Shown here one piece after another: positions 24,604 to 35,879 of a DNA stretch of 64,000 nucleotides. Every line of letters starts with the position of its first letter. The first letter of the stretch is position 1. Under the pieces are notes generated by a model. That model was not told where the DNA came from, made no database searches, and worked only from the letters and a program-made list of their open reading frames with translations. This DNA comes from Lepisosteus oculatus (Eukaryota; Chordata; Actinopteri; Semionotiformes; Lepisosteidae), in assembly GCF_040954835.1 (NCBI RefSeq), contig NC_090697.1:1748501-1812500 (forward strand). The letters run 5' to 3'. A program made the position numbers and the translations under genes.

Positions 24604-25590
24604 TGTCACGATCGTCATCCCTCCTCTAGAGGGCGCTCCGACCCTTTTTTGTATTTAGTTTCCTTATTACTTTCACCTGCCCCTTGTTCCATGTGTATTT
24701 AAACCCTGTGCCTCCGATGGACGCCACAAGGCTTGCCTATTCCCTGGGCTCGCAGGTAGCCCAAGGGCAGGTCTTATTCCCCAGGCGTCCTGACCATCTG
24801 GGTCCAGGGCTCGGAGCACCCGGCTCCGTCATGTTTTTAACTTCCTAGTCTCTGTAACAGGAGCCAGTCTAGGCTCTTGTGAAGCGTAGTTCAGGACCCT
24901 ATGCAGACGGTATAATCCGAACGTAAGGAGGACAACAGGGAGAAGACGTAGAGGATTAGGACGTGTTGACAGACAGGGGGTCATGACAGGGGTACTCGGG
25001 GGGTGTAGCGGAGGCAAACTGATCCAGACAGCCCAAAGGGGAAATCCAAGGCGCACTCCAGAGTCCAGGAGCTGGGGGATCCATCTGAAACAAACAAGGT
25101 TAAAAACTAGAACGGGATCCGGAACAGGAACAGGAAATAAAAACAAGAGTAACGAGGCCAGGCGCTCCAAGCCCCGGACTCAGATGGTCAGGATGTTGTG
25201 ATGAAGCCTGTGCCGTCGGGTCTCTCCTGGACCCGCTGGTAGGCGGGCTTCCGGGTGTCCATCTCCCAGTGCTGAGCCAGGCATAGCGGGAGTGCCAGGC
25301 TTAAATGAGGAGACAGAACAGGGGGCAGGTGCACATAATCAACTAGAATACGAAAGGGTTGGAGCGCCCTTAAGAGGAGGGATGACGATCGTGAGAGTTC
25401 CTGATTCCTCGTCCCCGTTCCTGTCTCTCTTTGGATGGATCTCCCAGCAATCGACTTTGGACTGCTACCTGGTTTCCCCTTCAGGATTGTTTTGGACTTG
25501 TTCGCCTGCGCCACGCCCCCCATTACACTGGCATACTGACCAGAATCAGAACTGGACAGCCCTGATAAAGACAGCATCATGAAGAAACCA
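24604..25590. mobile_element. Two LTR-like family E copies, one nested in the other
   Basis: 24604-24840 is a plus copy (TGTCACGATCGTCATCCCTC, AGAGGGCGCTCC, TATTTAAACCC, GTCCAGGGCTCGGAGCACC). About 24840-25394 is a minus copy whose start is at its right edge (complement of TCACGATCGTCATCCCTCCTC at 25374-25394). From 25395 to about 25590 plus-strand family sequence resumes (CAGCAATCGACTTTGGACTG, GTTTTGGACTTGTTCGCCTG) at the position where the first copy left off. The simplest reading is a minus copy inserted into an older plus copy. Each is about 550 bp with a TATA-like box. No coding interior was seen. A fold-back element is the alternative. Confidence 0.6.
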
Positions 25591-25599
25591 TCATGCTAA

Positions 25600-26950
25600 A
25601 CAGCAGTGGTCTTAAATACCTCTTAATGGAAGACTTCCTGAATATCTTCTGAGATGCGTTTAAAATTTTGAAGTTGTTATGTGTAAAACAAACATTCTAA
25701 TTAGACCTTAATTTTTAATGTCTTTATTTCAACATCTAATTTGCTAATTAAATTACTAATTCATATGTTTTGGACAGATAATGTGTCACTAAAACTAACT
25801 GCTTTTTGAGCTTACTACTGTATGACAAACACATTGTTTTGTGTGGAAAGAGAATAAGATAAATAATTTGAACACAAACAGTTTTGACAAAATATATCAG
25901 TCCGGAATTGTTGCAGCTTATTATTCTAGGCTGTTGTTGTAGGGCTTGTTCTGTGGGTTTTAATTTCATCTCAATCATCTGCCATAGCACACAGCTTTAC
26001 TAAAAATAGTACAGGATTAAAAACCTTACATCCAACAAACCTGCAGCTCTTCATCAACTTGTTAAGATTTCTTTCCTTCCATCTAACCCTAATTAAAAAA
26101 TGATTTTGCTTTATAGGTGGTTTCATACCCTAATTGTTATTGTGAAATATGTGCTTCATTTAATCAAACAACAGGGTTTCTACATGCTTTTTCCCGTTCT
26201 TAGCATATTGTTCTTTAAAAAAATATATTTAATAAAAAATAATCATTGATAATGAATAATTTTGTGGTTTTGCAACAGAAAATGGCTCAGACTTATGTAA
26301 AACACAAATCTGTTTTTCGATTTCTTTTATTTGATTAAGAAAAATAGTATAGTCAGTATCCAAACATTAAAAATAAAATAAGACCTCAAATGTTATTTAA
26401 TACTCATCTTAAAGTCATATTGTTTTACCTTTGTTAAAACTCTCCTGAAACAATGTCTTAATGTTTTTATTTTGGGAATATAGACAGAAGTGATATTTGT
26501 CGATACAGCCCTGCTTTCACCAGGATATTTCGAGTACTGCACTCAAGACTAATTGGGATGGTAGTAACAAAGCATTCCTTCCATTAATATACAAATTGTC
26601 TAGTGTAACAGCTTCTAAATGTCTGTCGATAACAAAAGTTCACAATTATTATTTCACAGGCAGTATATAGACCATTTTGTCTGTTTTTGCCTTTCTGTTT
26701 CTATGTCTTAAAGCATTTTTGTAACGCAATGCAACTTCATTTACACATTGAAAGCTTTTTTTCTGTAGGAATTAATACATTTGACAGCGTAAATAATAAA
26801 GCTTTCCCCTAGAAGGTAATAAATGAGACTAAGTAGTTCAGTACAACCTGAACGGCTGTTTACACCAAGTGTTCTTAATGGGCCTTTGTGAGGTTATTTG
26901 TTTATATACATATGGATTTAATTTTGTGAAAATCTGAGTTCTTTGCCTTT
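25600..26950. other. Putative pkib intron 1, nothing recognised
   Basis: AT-rich, with no supported gene or bounded repeat. Confidence 0.35.
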
Positions 26951-26954
26951 CAGG

Positions 26955-27235
26955 CAGTGCTGTAGCCCACTGGATAAGGCTTTGTACTTGAGTGTTAGGT
27001 TGTGGGTTCAAGCCCCTGCTGCAGATGCTGCTGGTGTACTTTGAGCGAGGTGCTTTATCCCAGTTTTTCCAGTTCACCCAGCTGTGGGGACCAGGATGGG
27101 TGGTGGAGATCCCTGTGAAGGAATGGCGTGCTCTCTTGTCTGTTTAATGCTACGGAGCCCAGGGTGAGCTCTATCTGAACTGATGAGCCGCTGTGGCTCT
27201 GGGCTGGACTGTACATTTACCGTTGAACTTCAGAA
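26955..27235 (+). mobile_element. tRNA-derived SINE with A and B boxes
   Basis: TAGCCCACTGG at 26963-26973 fits a Pol III A box and GGTTCAAGCCC at 27005-27015 fits a B box, spaced as in a tRNA-derived promoter. A body of about 200 bp follows, ending near 27235 after GCTGTGGCTCTGGGCTGGAC. It is not a real tRNA gene: acceptor and anticodon arms do not fold convincingly. Confidence 0.7.
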
Positions 27236-27694
27236 CATAAATTCAATGAGTTGAAACACTTACATCAGTTATAAGAAAAGGATCTGACAAGCTTTTTTAT
27301 AGGTGGTTTGCTGCTTGACATTTAACTGACTGCTTTGCTTTGTATCTCCTGGTTGGCAATTGGAGATTGGTAGTAGGGCAAAATACCAGTTCAGACCGCT
27401 GGAGCTGTCTTCCAATTCCTTTTGCATTTTGATTAATTGCAGTATATTAAAATACATAATTATTCTGATTTTTTAATTGGTAAAATCTTGGAAATTTTAC
27501 ATTGAAGAAAATCCATGTGTTTTTATGGTAATAAATAAAAGCTGACAATAAATGGGTTTATAAATATGGCTTAATTTTCATAATGTTAATATGTTCAGTG
27601 GAAGTGTATCCTCAGAACTAATTAGTAATAACAGAACATTGTTTTAAATTGGTCTTTTAAAGGGGATAACAGCAGCTCAGCATCTTTGGCAGCA

Positions 27695-28020
27695 GCTTGT
27701 TGTCTGACCAGAAGATGTTACAGGGGGTGGTCAGGTCCGCCCAGTCCATCACTGGAGTACTGTACAGCTCCCCTCTATTTCGGGCATTTTCCCCACTCGC
27801 TGTCTCTGGAAGGCTGAGAGCATCGCTAAGCATAATGGTCCTGGTTTCTCACTTTTCTCCCCCTTCCCTCTGGTGAGCGTTATAGGAGCATAAAGGCAAG
27901 AACCTCCAGATTCAGAGATGGTTTCTTCCCACAAGCTGTCAGATTACTGAACTCTACCCCCACCACTGGCACACACTGATGTTTTTTTACTCACACTGCT
28001 TGTCTGACATGCATTTAAGT
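27695..28020 (+). mobile_element. LINE 3' end fragment (CR1/L2-like)
   Basis: Translation gives LQGVVRSAQSITGVL, then after frameshifts LPSGERYRSIKARTSRFRD and FFPQAVRLLNS, the C-terminal blocks of the same protein seen on the minus strand at 3504-4016 (LQRVVKSAQLITG, SGKRYQSIRSK, AIRLLNS). Its 3' UTR is cut at about 28020 by a repeat family A copy. Confidence 0.75.
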
Positions 28021-28021
28021 T

Positions 28022-28103
28022 GCAAAGGAACAACGGGTTTATTCCATGCTGAAAAGCGAAGAAAGAAAACACAACGTTTCGGCCGTGGGGCCTTCTTCAG
28101 GTG
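28022..28103 (-). repeat. Repeat family A copy, minus strand
   Basis: The complement reads CACCTGAAGAAGGCCCCACG, then GCCGAAACGTTGTGTT, a pyrimidine tract, CAGCATGGAATAAACCC. It is inserted at the end of a LINE fragment and lacks the right-end CTACGCATGCTGAC block. Confidence 0.8.
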
Positions 28104-28119
28104 ACCTTCCGGTGTGGTT

Positions 28120-28375
28120 GCACATTGTTGTGGGATGTTGGGCTGTCATGTAAATAGTTATCCCTGGTTTACACCCTTTTATACCTGTTCCCACTTAACC
28201 ACCCCATAGCGATGTTCCTGTAGCCCAAGTGACCCTTGTGTGTTATAGCCTAGTTACCTTGTCTTTGTCTGCCGCTGTCTTTGCTGCTTTGCCGGCAATG
28301 AAGAGCAGTTTCCATTAAAAAAGAGCCTGAATTCCTGTCTGCATCCTCGCCGACACCATCTCACTACACTACCAG
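28120..28375 (+). mobile_element. Possible solo-LTR fragment
   Basis: The order is a CTTTTATACCTG-like TATA element near 28168, then ATTAAAAAAGAGCC (polyadenylation-like) near 28315, followed by CTGCATCCTCGCCGACACC and CTACACTACC. This resembles an LTR R-U5 layout, but neither end is certain. Confidence 0.3.
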
Positions 28376-29224
28376 TATTAATGAACAAAATGTGTTGAGT
28401 ACTGTCCTTTGACTTTAAATCCTTTTGATGTTTCTGTATAGTCTATAACAGCCTTAGCTCTTCTTTATGACTGTCTTGCACAATTCACATCTATTACATA
28501 TCGTTTTGTCCACATGTAGTCTACATCAAAAGACACTTGTGAACACAATTATTTGACATACAAGAGATGACAATAATACAATTAAAAATCGTACTGTTTG
28601 TATCTCTTTTTTTATTTTAATTTTAAGTGCAATCTTCTGTTGTAAACAACAATTAACGAATTTGACATAAAAAAACCCTGTCTTAGATATAGATGTGAAG
28701 TTTTGATAGCCTACAGTATGTATAACCTGCATTGGACGTACTTGGTTTAACTCTTTTGTGTTTGGTCATGCTGAACTGAAAGCAATGTCCCCTTCAGTCT
28801 TCCTGGAAATGATACACTCACATCATGTTAAAATCAGCCCGATGAATAAAATACACCAAGGAATAGTAGTCACTGCTGTATGCAATTATTACCAGGCCTG
28901 TAGACATAGAAAAATAAACGTTATTCCAATATCTGTTAGAGATTAGTGCAGCTTTCAAAAAATATAAACATTGAATTTGTGCTCAGACTATTTTCTCAAA
29001 ATGCAAAAACAATTGCAGTAAAGTAGATTAATCAGGGTTATTTCTATAAAGAAAGCATATGGATGTGCAGTGGTGTCTGAAATACACTTGACGTATGAGA
29101 GGCGAGGGTTGGTAGGAAGAGTGAAAGGGAAGGATCGGGAGTTGTCCATGTCAGGCTCCTCTCTTCTGAAGCAAGACAGGTGACAGTTCAGGAGCCGGAG
29201 GGCGTCTGCATCTGCATCTGCTCA

Positions 29225-29346
29225 CACCTGAAGAAGGCTCCACGGCCGAAACGTTGTGTTCTCTTTCTTCTTTTTTTCAGCATGGAATAAACCTATTACT
29301 TGCTCCTTTGCAGCCTACGCATGCTGACGCAGCTACCCACCTGAAC
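29225..29346 (+). repeat. Repeat family A copy, right half, best-preserved core
   Basis: It holds CACCTGAAGAAGGCTCCACG followed by GCCGAAACGTTGTG, a pyrimidine tract ending TTTTTTTCAG, GGAATAAACC, and the right end ACGCATGCTGACGCAGC to CCACCTGAAC. Only the right arm is present, so the inverted left arm is not obligatory. Confidence 0.9.
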
Positions 29347-30848
29347 ATCTGCTGATAGTGCTGACTAAGTAAATCCAAAATCAAAGATGAGCTCAAATGT
29401 AAATGAATGGTGGCACTGGCACACTCCCAGGGGCCCTGAGATCAGCAGATTTCTGAGTAGCAAAGCTGTGAGCTGCAGGGAAGACATTTATGAAGTTTTG
29501 TACATAAACGCCAGGGGCAATTGAAGCTAAGAAAAGATAAAAGATGTATAAAGGAGGAAAATTCATCCACATTGAAATGTATCTTCTCTTTTCTGCTACA
29601 TTTATGTGTACTGGTGGCAGCTTTTGGTGGAATTGTGCTGATAGTTTTATTGTGAAAATACCATTTTGACCAAAATGAAGGAACTCTTTTAATTAGATTC
29701 TGTGCGTGACTGTTTGGTAAAGGTAGTGCAGTTTACAGGGGGGAATATTTCAGTTTCCTGGGTGGTGGTCATGGTGGGGGAACAGTGAGAATTAAAGCAC
29801 TACTGCAGACTGTGACAGCTGTGATCTGCAAGTCAGCTGCAGGAGTGATGAGCTCATGGTTTAGCCCACTTAAGTGATTTTCAAGGATAAAGACAGAGAC
29901 ACCTAGAATATGAGAGCCCATAGGGAAGGCTCATGTGCTCTTTAAATGTTCTGCATTTGTCCCGGACATACTGTGTCCTTTTATTCAGTCTAGGATATTT
30001 TTCAGGCTACCTTCAAACAAAAGACAGTAAAAGTGGAAACAGGGTCAGGCATATCACTATACTGCCTTTTATGCACATTTACTTTTTTAAGGCTATAAAT
30101 AGGCTGCAGTCTGGAATGAAAATCTTTCTTGTTGATTAACGAGGTTTGATTACATTCTAAATCTTGTGACATCTACAAGATGATTATCTCCTATTCCCCA
30201 GATACGCTGGAGTTTGCACACCATCTGTTGAATATTTAACACGTTTTATGCATATGATTATCTGTGCTGCTTATAGAGGTTGCCTAGGCTAATCAGAAAA
30301 TGTTAACATTTTGACAGCCACCTTTAGAGAAATTGTGCTGTTGTAAAGGATATTAATTTTCACCTTTGATGGCCTTGTCTCTAGAATCACTGACTCAAGC
30401 TGTCAGTCTACTGTTTCTATTTCTGGTTACCATGCTCAATATTGAATGTCACTCTGTGATGATATATTGTAATACTCTCCCAGGCCCTCACATCCACAAA
30501 TGGTGGTGGTAGAGACCTCTTATTTTAGTGCTCTAGTACGGTACAAAATTACTTGCTGGAAGTCTATATCACTTACCTTTGAAACTTTGCAATGAAGAAA
30601 ACTTGCTTAGGACCGCATGGAAATCAAAGCTGTTGCAGCTCTTGGGTCAACCTGGGCAGCAACCCAGAGCAAGGAAGGGTTTCCTGCTAGTGCTCCAGTC
30701 TCTTCCACCTAACTGGTGTGCCTGGGTTGTGTTTGTGTGGGTACCCTGCTCTAGACTGACGTCCTGGCCAGGAACTAGTTCCTTGATGTGTCCTGTGCAG
30801 TGACTCTTACCAGGAAGTCGATGCATAGAGAGAAAGCTACCTCCAGTT

Positions 30849-30975
30849 GTGACAGCCGAAGAAGGCTCCACAGCCGAAACGCTGTGTTTTCCTTCTTCTC
30901 TTTTCAGCATGGAATAAACCTATTACTTGTTCCTTGGCAGCCTGCGCATGCTGACGCAGCTGCCCACCTGAACTC
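30849..30975 (+). repeat. Repeat family A copy, right half
   Basis: GAAGAAGGCTCCACAGCCG followed by AAACGCTGTG, a pyrimidine tract ending TTTTCAG, GGAATAAACC and the right end CGCATGCTGACGCAGCTGCC. Same strand as pkib. Confidence 0.9.
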
Positions 30976-31014
30976 CTTCTACCTCCAGTTATGCCTTCCT
31001 CCTCATGCCTTTGT

Positions 31015-31150
31015 ACCTTGATTTAATCCAGCTGTATCCTGAAAGCAGTTAGAGTATCAGCTTCAACAACATGTCTGGTTATCTTGTTCCCTACTCCCAC
31101 AACCATCTATGTAAGGGGTATCTGCACTGCTTTAGTCCTGTAAGCTGCTC
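31015..31150 (+). repeat. Possible internal piece of dispersed repeat family F
   Basis: CAGCTTCAACAACATGTCTG with TTCCCTACTCCCACAACC recalls the middle of the common vertebrate repeat (AGCTTCAACAACAT...TTCCAGACTCTCAC). A perfect 25-nt palindrome, GCCACCCTATTG-G-CAATAGGGTGGC, lies just downstream at 31224-31248. Confidence 0.35.
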
Positions 31151-31319
31151 TGGTGTCCAGCGACAGTGTGACTCATTATACAGCTACTTTAGAGTAATTT
31201 ACAGTGTTAGCTTCTCACCTATTGCCACCCTATTGGCAATAGGGTGGCCAAGATGGGATGCACTGCCTGCATGAGATTATTCTAATGTGATGGGGGCCTT
31301 ATTGATTATATCTCAGTTT

Positions 31320-31700
31320 TTAACACCCACCATGTGATGTGCATCTGCCATCATGTGCCAGCAGTCCCACTACACAGACCCGAGGGTGAAGTGAGAAATT
31401 CTTTGACTCAGTGAATTAAGGAGGAAGTTTAGAGAGGCCGGTTTGTAGAAGCCCAGCGTTAATTTAGCAAGGACACTGGGGTTGACACCTCTACTTTTTT
31501 TAAATGACCATGGGATTGTTGATGACCAAGTAGTTAGGACCTTGGTTTAACAGCTCATCGACAGACGGCACCTCGTACAGCACGGTGTCTCCAGTCACTG
31601 TACTGTGGCTGTAATCTAGTTTCTAGCCCGGAGGGAGGACCGCCACCTCCTGGTCCACCAATATCACTAACGGCTTATCTGCAACACCTGCCCTTATGAA
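31320..31700 (-). mobile_element. 5S-type SINE, body fragment
   Basis: The phrases AAATGACCATGGGATTGTTG, GGACCTTGGTTTAACAGCTC, GACAGACGGCACC and ACGGTGTCTCCAGTCACTG track the middle of the fuller copy at 40427-41015. The 5S-like head and the 3' tail are missing. Confidence 0.6.
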
Positions 31701-31999
31701 GGGTTTGATGACTTCAGGGAACTTTATAATCTGGTGTTGTTACTGGAAATACAGAAAAAGCCTGGTTGTGTTTTTAATAGTGAAATTAGATCTTTTTTTT
31801 CCTATTAGTTTAACAGCAAACATGATTACATGTGACTTGTGTAAAGCATTTTAGAAGAGCACTTATCCTTTGGGCATTTTTAGACATATATTACAACATA
31901 TATGCACAGTACCTCGTTCTTGTGGTTTTAAGTGTAAAGTATTTTTTAATATTCCAGCTCATGTTTCATAATCTAACTCAGGAACCTGTAGAGTCGTTA

Positions 32000-33121
32000 T
32001 CTGATGACAGATAAAATATGGAACAGGATTAAATGTTAAAATATTCAACAGGATTAATTAAATGAGTGTGAAGGGGCCTTGGGGATACTCAAAACTTCCT
32101 TTATCATCCTGCAAAATTAATTAGCTTTGGCGTTGCATGCAGAGTGAAAATGGAAATACTGTTATTTAAGATTTGGGTATGCACAGGCCTCCGTTGTTAT
32201 TGTCACCTCATAATGCAGAATGTAATGTATTTGGGAAAATGTTTGTCTCCTACTTTTTAAAATGCAACTTTGCTTTCCCCCTCATATATCATGTTTAAGG
32301 GCCCTGACAACAGCACAAAAGATCTTTCATGTCACATTTAATTACAAAAAGAGAAAGGAATGACCTTAGGAAATCAGAATTGATTCACTTTAACGGATAT
32401 ATTGTATAAAGTCATTTTTCTTCACTGTGGGTGGAGATGTAGGAGGGCAGAGGTCAGTAGTGCTTTATTCAAGCAATACAAGATGATTCATGATTCCTTA
32501 ATGCAGTGGGTGGGTTAATTTGTTCTTCTGTATTTTCACTGTGTTCCAAACAATGAAAATAAAATATGGGTATTTTTACTGGTGAACAAAGGTCCCTGAA
32601 GTGTATGTCTTATTTTATTTTCTGACAGAGAAATCCTGTTATTTTCGTTACTAATGTTGTAGTTATCTTAAAAGTAAAAAAAAATCATTCACTTTTCACT
32701 TTTTTTTCCTCTTTTCATTTTTTAAATGAATTAAAATTTTAAATTCATTGGAGAAAAGAATTCAGTCCTTGAAAATATGATTTATAGCAAAATGGTGTAG
32801 GCAATACTATTCTTTGTGTTAATTTATTTTTGGGGGGAGTAGCACAGCTTATAGGATATTTAACAGGCTGGTTTTGTTTCATTTTACTTTAAAAAACCAA
32901 AATAGATGAAAGACGTCTGGAGTCTAGAGATACAAAAAATAGTATAGAAAGATTGGTTTGCTGAAGGATAGATTGTTTTTCAGGTTTTTACTGGTTCTTG
33001 CAAAAGTACTCAGCTTTCACGTTTTGTTTCTTTAAAGCTTGGAGTCATGACAGTTTGAAGTATCAAGTAATATTTCACTAGGAATAACAACACCCAAGAA
33101 TAAAGTGTTCAGAAAGTATTA
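32000..33121. other. Putative pkib intron 1, nothing recognised
   Basis: AT-rich, with short homopolymer runs. No gene-like feature. Confidence 0.35.
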
Positions 33122-33365
33122 CATAAGATCACTTTATTGGCCATATACAATTTCTTGCATTAGGAATTTGTCTTTTCACAGACCCCAGCCTGCTCTCCAT
33201 GAGACACACAGACAGGGAGAGAAGCTGGGGGTCAGAGCGCAGGGTCAGCCATTTATACAGCACCCCTGGAGCAGTTGGGGTGAAGGGCCTTGCTCAGGGG
33301 CCCAGTGGAGTAGGAGTCCTCCACCAGCCGCGGGATACGGGGTGCCTGCAGAGGCGGAGATGGGG
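33122..33365 (-). mobile_element. tRNA-derived SINE, family B, second copy
   Basis: It shares long stretches with 10345-10640, for example TTAGGAATTTGTCTTTTCAC, GGGTCAGCCATTTATACAGC and ACCCCTGGAGCAGTTGGGG. The tRNA-like head is cut off after GCGGGATACGGG. Confidence 0.75.
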
Positions 33366-34892
33366 TGGAGGAAAGACGTATGTGAGGGAAGCTGATCGTT
33401 AAAAAGTGGAAGGCAACCAAAGGCATAGATCAGGCTGTGCCTCCAGATCGAGCAGTTGGCCAATGAGGAGGTTAGTTAGGGATGATGCCAGTAGTAGAAA
33501 GAGTTACATATCCGAGATACTGTAGGGGAAACAGTCCAAGAGTGAGCAACATACCAGTGTAGCTGATTAGGGGTGCATCATCATTGGCCTTCACGCCGTT
33601 TGAAGAAAAATGGATGTTGCAACATACAGGCAAATACGAGAGGAAAACCAGTTTGAGCATTGAGGTGTTGGATGAAATATTAAGATAAAAAATGTGTGTG
33701 CATCATTTTACAATTTCCACAAAATGGGATACCATAGGAAGGTTTTGCAGGGCACTCTGAGTGCTCAGTGTGTAAGAACAATACTTGAAAAGCGTCATTA
33801 AGCATAGTATGAGCAAACACAGAAGCCAGTAATGTGTATTTACCACAGTCCTTCAAGAGCTGCCTTTGTTGGCTCCCAGTGAACACAGACACTTAATGTT
33901 CTTTGATATACAGTTTGTATAGCTAAACCTGTCAATGTTTTCCAACATTTAAAATGTTAAGACAACTGACACAATATAGCACCAGTCTTGTACTTTCCAA
34001 CTGTTTAAAAAAAGAATGTTAAATGAAAATTTGTTACATCTTTTTACAGTGACCACTTTAGTTACCTACTGTAGAACTCAGCTGAGATTCTAGTCAGCAA
34101 ATGCGATGGTATCCAAGACCTGTGAGGATAGGGTTCTACCCTAGTCTGATTAGTTTAATGTGCTTGGTTTCACTGTATTAAAAATAAAAAAGATATTGTA
34201 AAAATCCTGAAATAAGAACATTTAGGGACATTCAGTATATCCCACGTGAAATGCAAAGAACAGAGACAAAGCAACAATATTAAGAAAAAACAAAAGGCAA
34301 TATCTGACTTTGCCATATTGTATGTCACTTAGTTTGTGCCATTATTAATAACATCAGTGAGCAAAGTGTTTTTATGTTGGATATGTTTTACATGTTTGCC
34401 TCCTGTCCTTTCTAACCATGTCATAAGAACACCCTATGAAAGCTTTTGATGGAACTAATTTCATGCTACAGTACACTAACAGTTGGGTTAAAAAAGTGCA
34501 TTTTCCCTTCTGCCCAATAAGAGCCAGAGCTGTCGTGCTGCCGATCTTTGTACATTAAGCATTTTCGGAGATCAAAGCAGTGTATTGTACCCTTCATTTC
34601 TCTGGTACTTGTGCTTCAATTAAGGTTGAAGCAGCTCTCACATCAAGAGAAAGTTCGGCGGCCAACTTTGCAGCAGAATCGACAGAGCGTGACAAAGAGA
34701 CTTGCAGTAAACAGTACAAATCATTCAGGATAAACAGCTTCACCAGAGAACATAAAACCCTTATAGGTCTAAAGCACACGTTTACATTGTTTTTTGTAGA
34801 CTTTCACGGTATATTTCCTATGTTCTTTTTTGAAACAGGCATTAGTTAGCTTCTATCCTGCAATTCTGTCCCAGAATATCCTTTGTCCTTTG

Positions 34893-35120
34893 TGTGCACA
34901 CATGCACACACACACACACACGCACACATGCACACATATGCACACACACACACAGACGCACACATGCACACACACACACACAAACACACGCACACATGCA
35001 CACATATGCGCACACACACACAGACGCACACACACACACGCACACATGCACACACACACACAGACGCACACACACATGCGCACACACACACACCCACATA
35101 TGCACACACACATGCATCAT
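34893..35120. repeat. (CA)n-rich compound microsatellite
   Basis: Long ACAC runs interrupted by CGCACACATGCACACATATG-like units that themselves repeat at roughly 60-80 bp, giving a tandem higher-order pattern. The many His/Thr and Cys/Val frames across it are by-products. Confidence 0.95.
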
Positions 35121-35571
35121 ACCCAGAGTCATTGAGAAACAAACAACTGACACACATTGCGCTGCCCACATGACCAATTCCCAACTTTGCTGAACAGCTA
35201 CAGTACAGTATGTGTTCCCATTTTCCTGCTACTATAAATTAATTGTGTACATGAGATATTAACTTTATAAATAAAACTTCACAGTCAGTAATTTATGAGT
35301 TTTGATAATTATGCAGGGCTTTCAGTTACAATGATTTGATTTTGTAGAATGCAGAAGCATTGTTTATTTAAATATATTTGTACAGTGATGGATATACAGT
35401 ATAGTTTCCTAATGTATAGTTTATGATATACATTTTCATATCAATCATTCATCATTTTCTTGTTTATGTATTTATCTGTCTCAGTATATGTGTGAATGAG
35501 TACTGAAACAGATTAGTATTGGAACCAATCACATTTATTGTGTTTTTAATATGATTAGCTACAGGACATAT

Positions 35572-35870
35572 CCACTCTATGATTTTCTAATCGCTTTACC
35601 CAATTCAGGGTTATACTGTAGGTGAACCAGAGCCTTTCCCTGCAAGTAACTGGCGCAAGGCAGGATACACCCTGGAGGATACACCAGGCCATCGCAGGGC
35701 AGGGAGAGAAACAAACACACACCCAGCACATATACAGTATATATGTACATACTGCATGTATATGTATGTGTATATGTATATGTAAATGTAAATGTAATGT
35801 AACACAGAGGTTTGGAGTTAGAGTACAGGAAGTGACGTTATTTAAGCCACATTCAGGGAACTGAGACATT
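35572..35870 (-). mobile_element. SINE family C, minus strand, diverged
   Basis: TCGCTTTACCCAATTCAGGG, GGATACACCCTGGAGGATAC, and CACCAGGCCATCGCAGGGCAG are the complement of the family body. From about 35740 the sequence changes to TATATG/TAAATG simple repeats, so the SINE head is interrupted or lost. Confidence 0.7.
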
Positions 35871-35879
35871 GACTCCAAT

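Noticed and set aside
26955-27030. tRNA gene
   Set aside because: A and B boxes are present but the arms do not form a cloverleaf, and a SINE body follows. Treated as a SINE head.
31224-31248. Perfect 25-nt palindrome as a terminator or regulatory stem
   Set aside because: In vertebrate DNA there is no reason to read it as a terminator, and it has no promoter or RNA context; noted only as a short inverted repeat.
34560-34760. Possible alternative pkib 5' exon
   Set aside because: Slightly GC-richer with several open frames, but no convincing donor on the plus strand and no homology.
34842-35193. Several overlapping frames rich in His/Thr or Cys/Val
   Set aside because: Translations of a CA/TG microsatellite on both strands; no gene.
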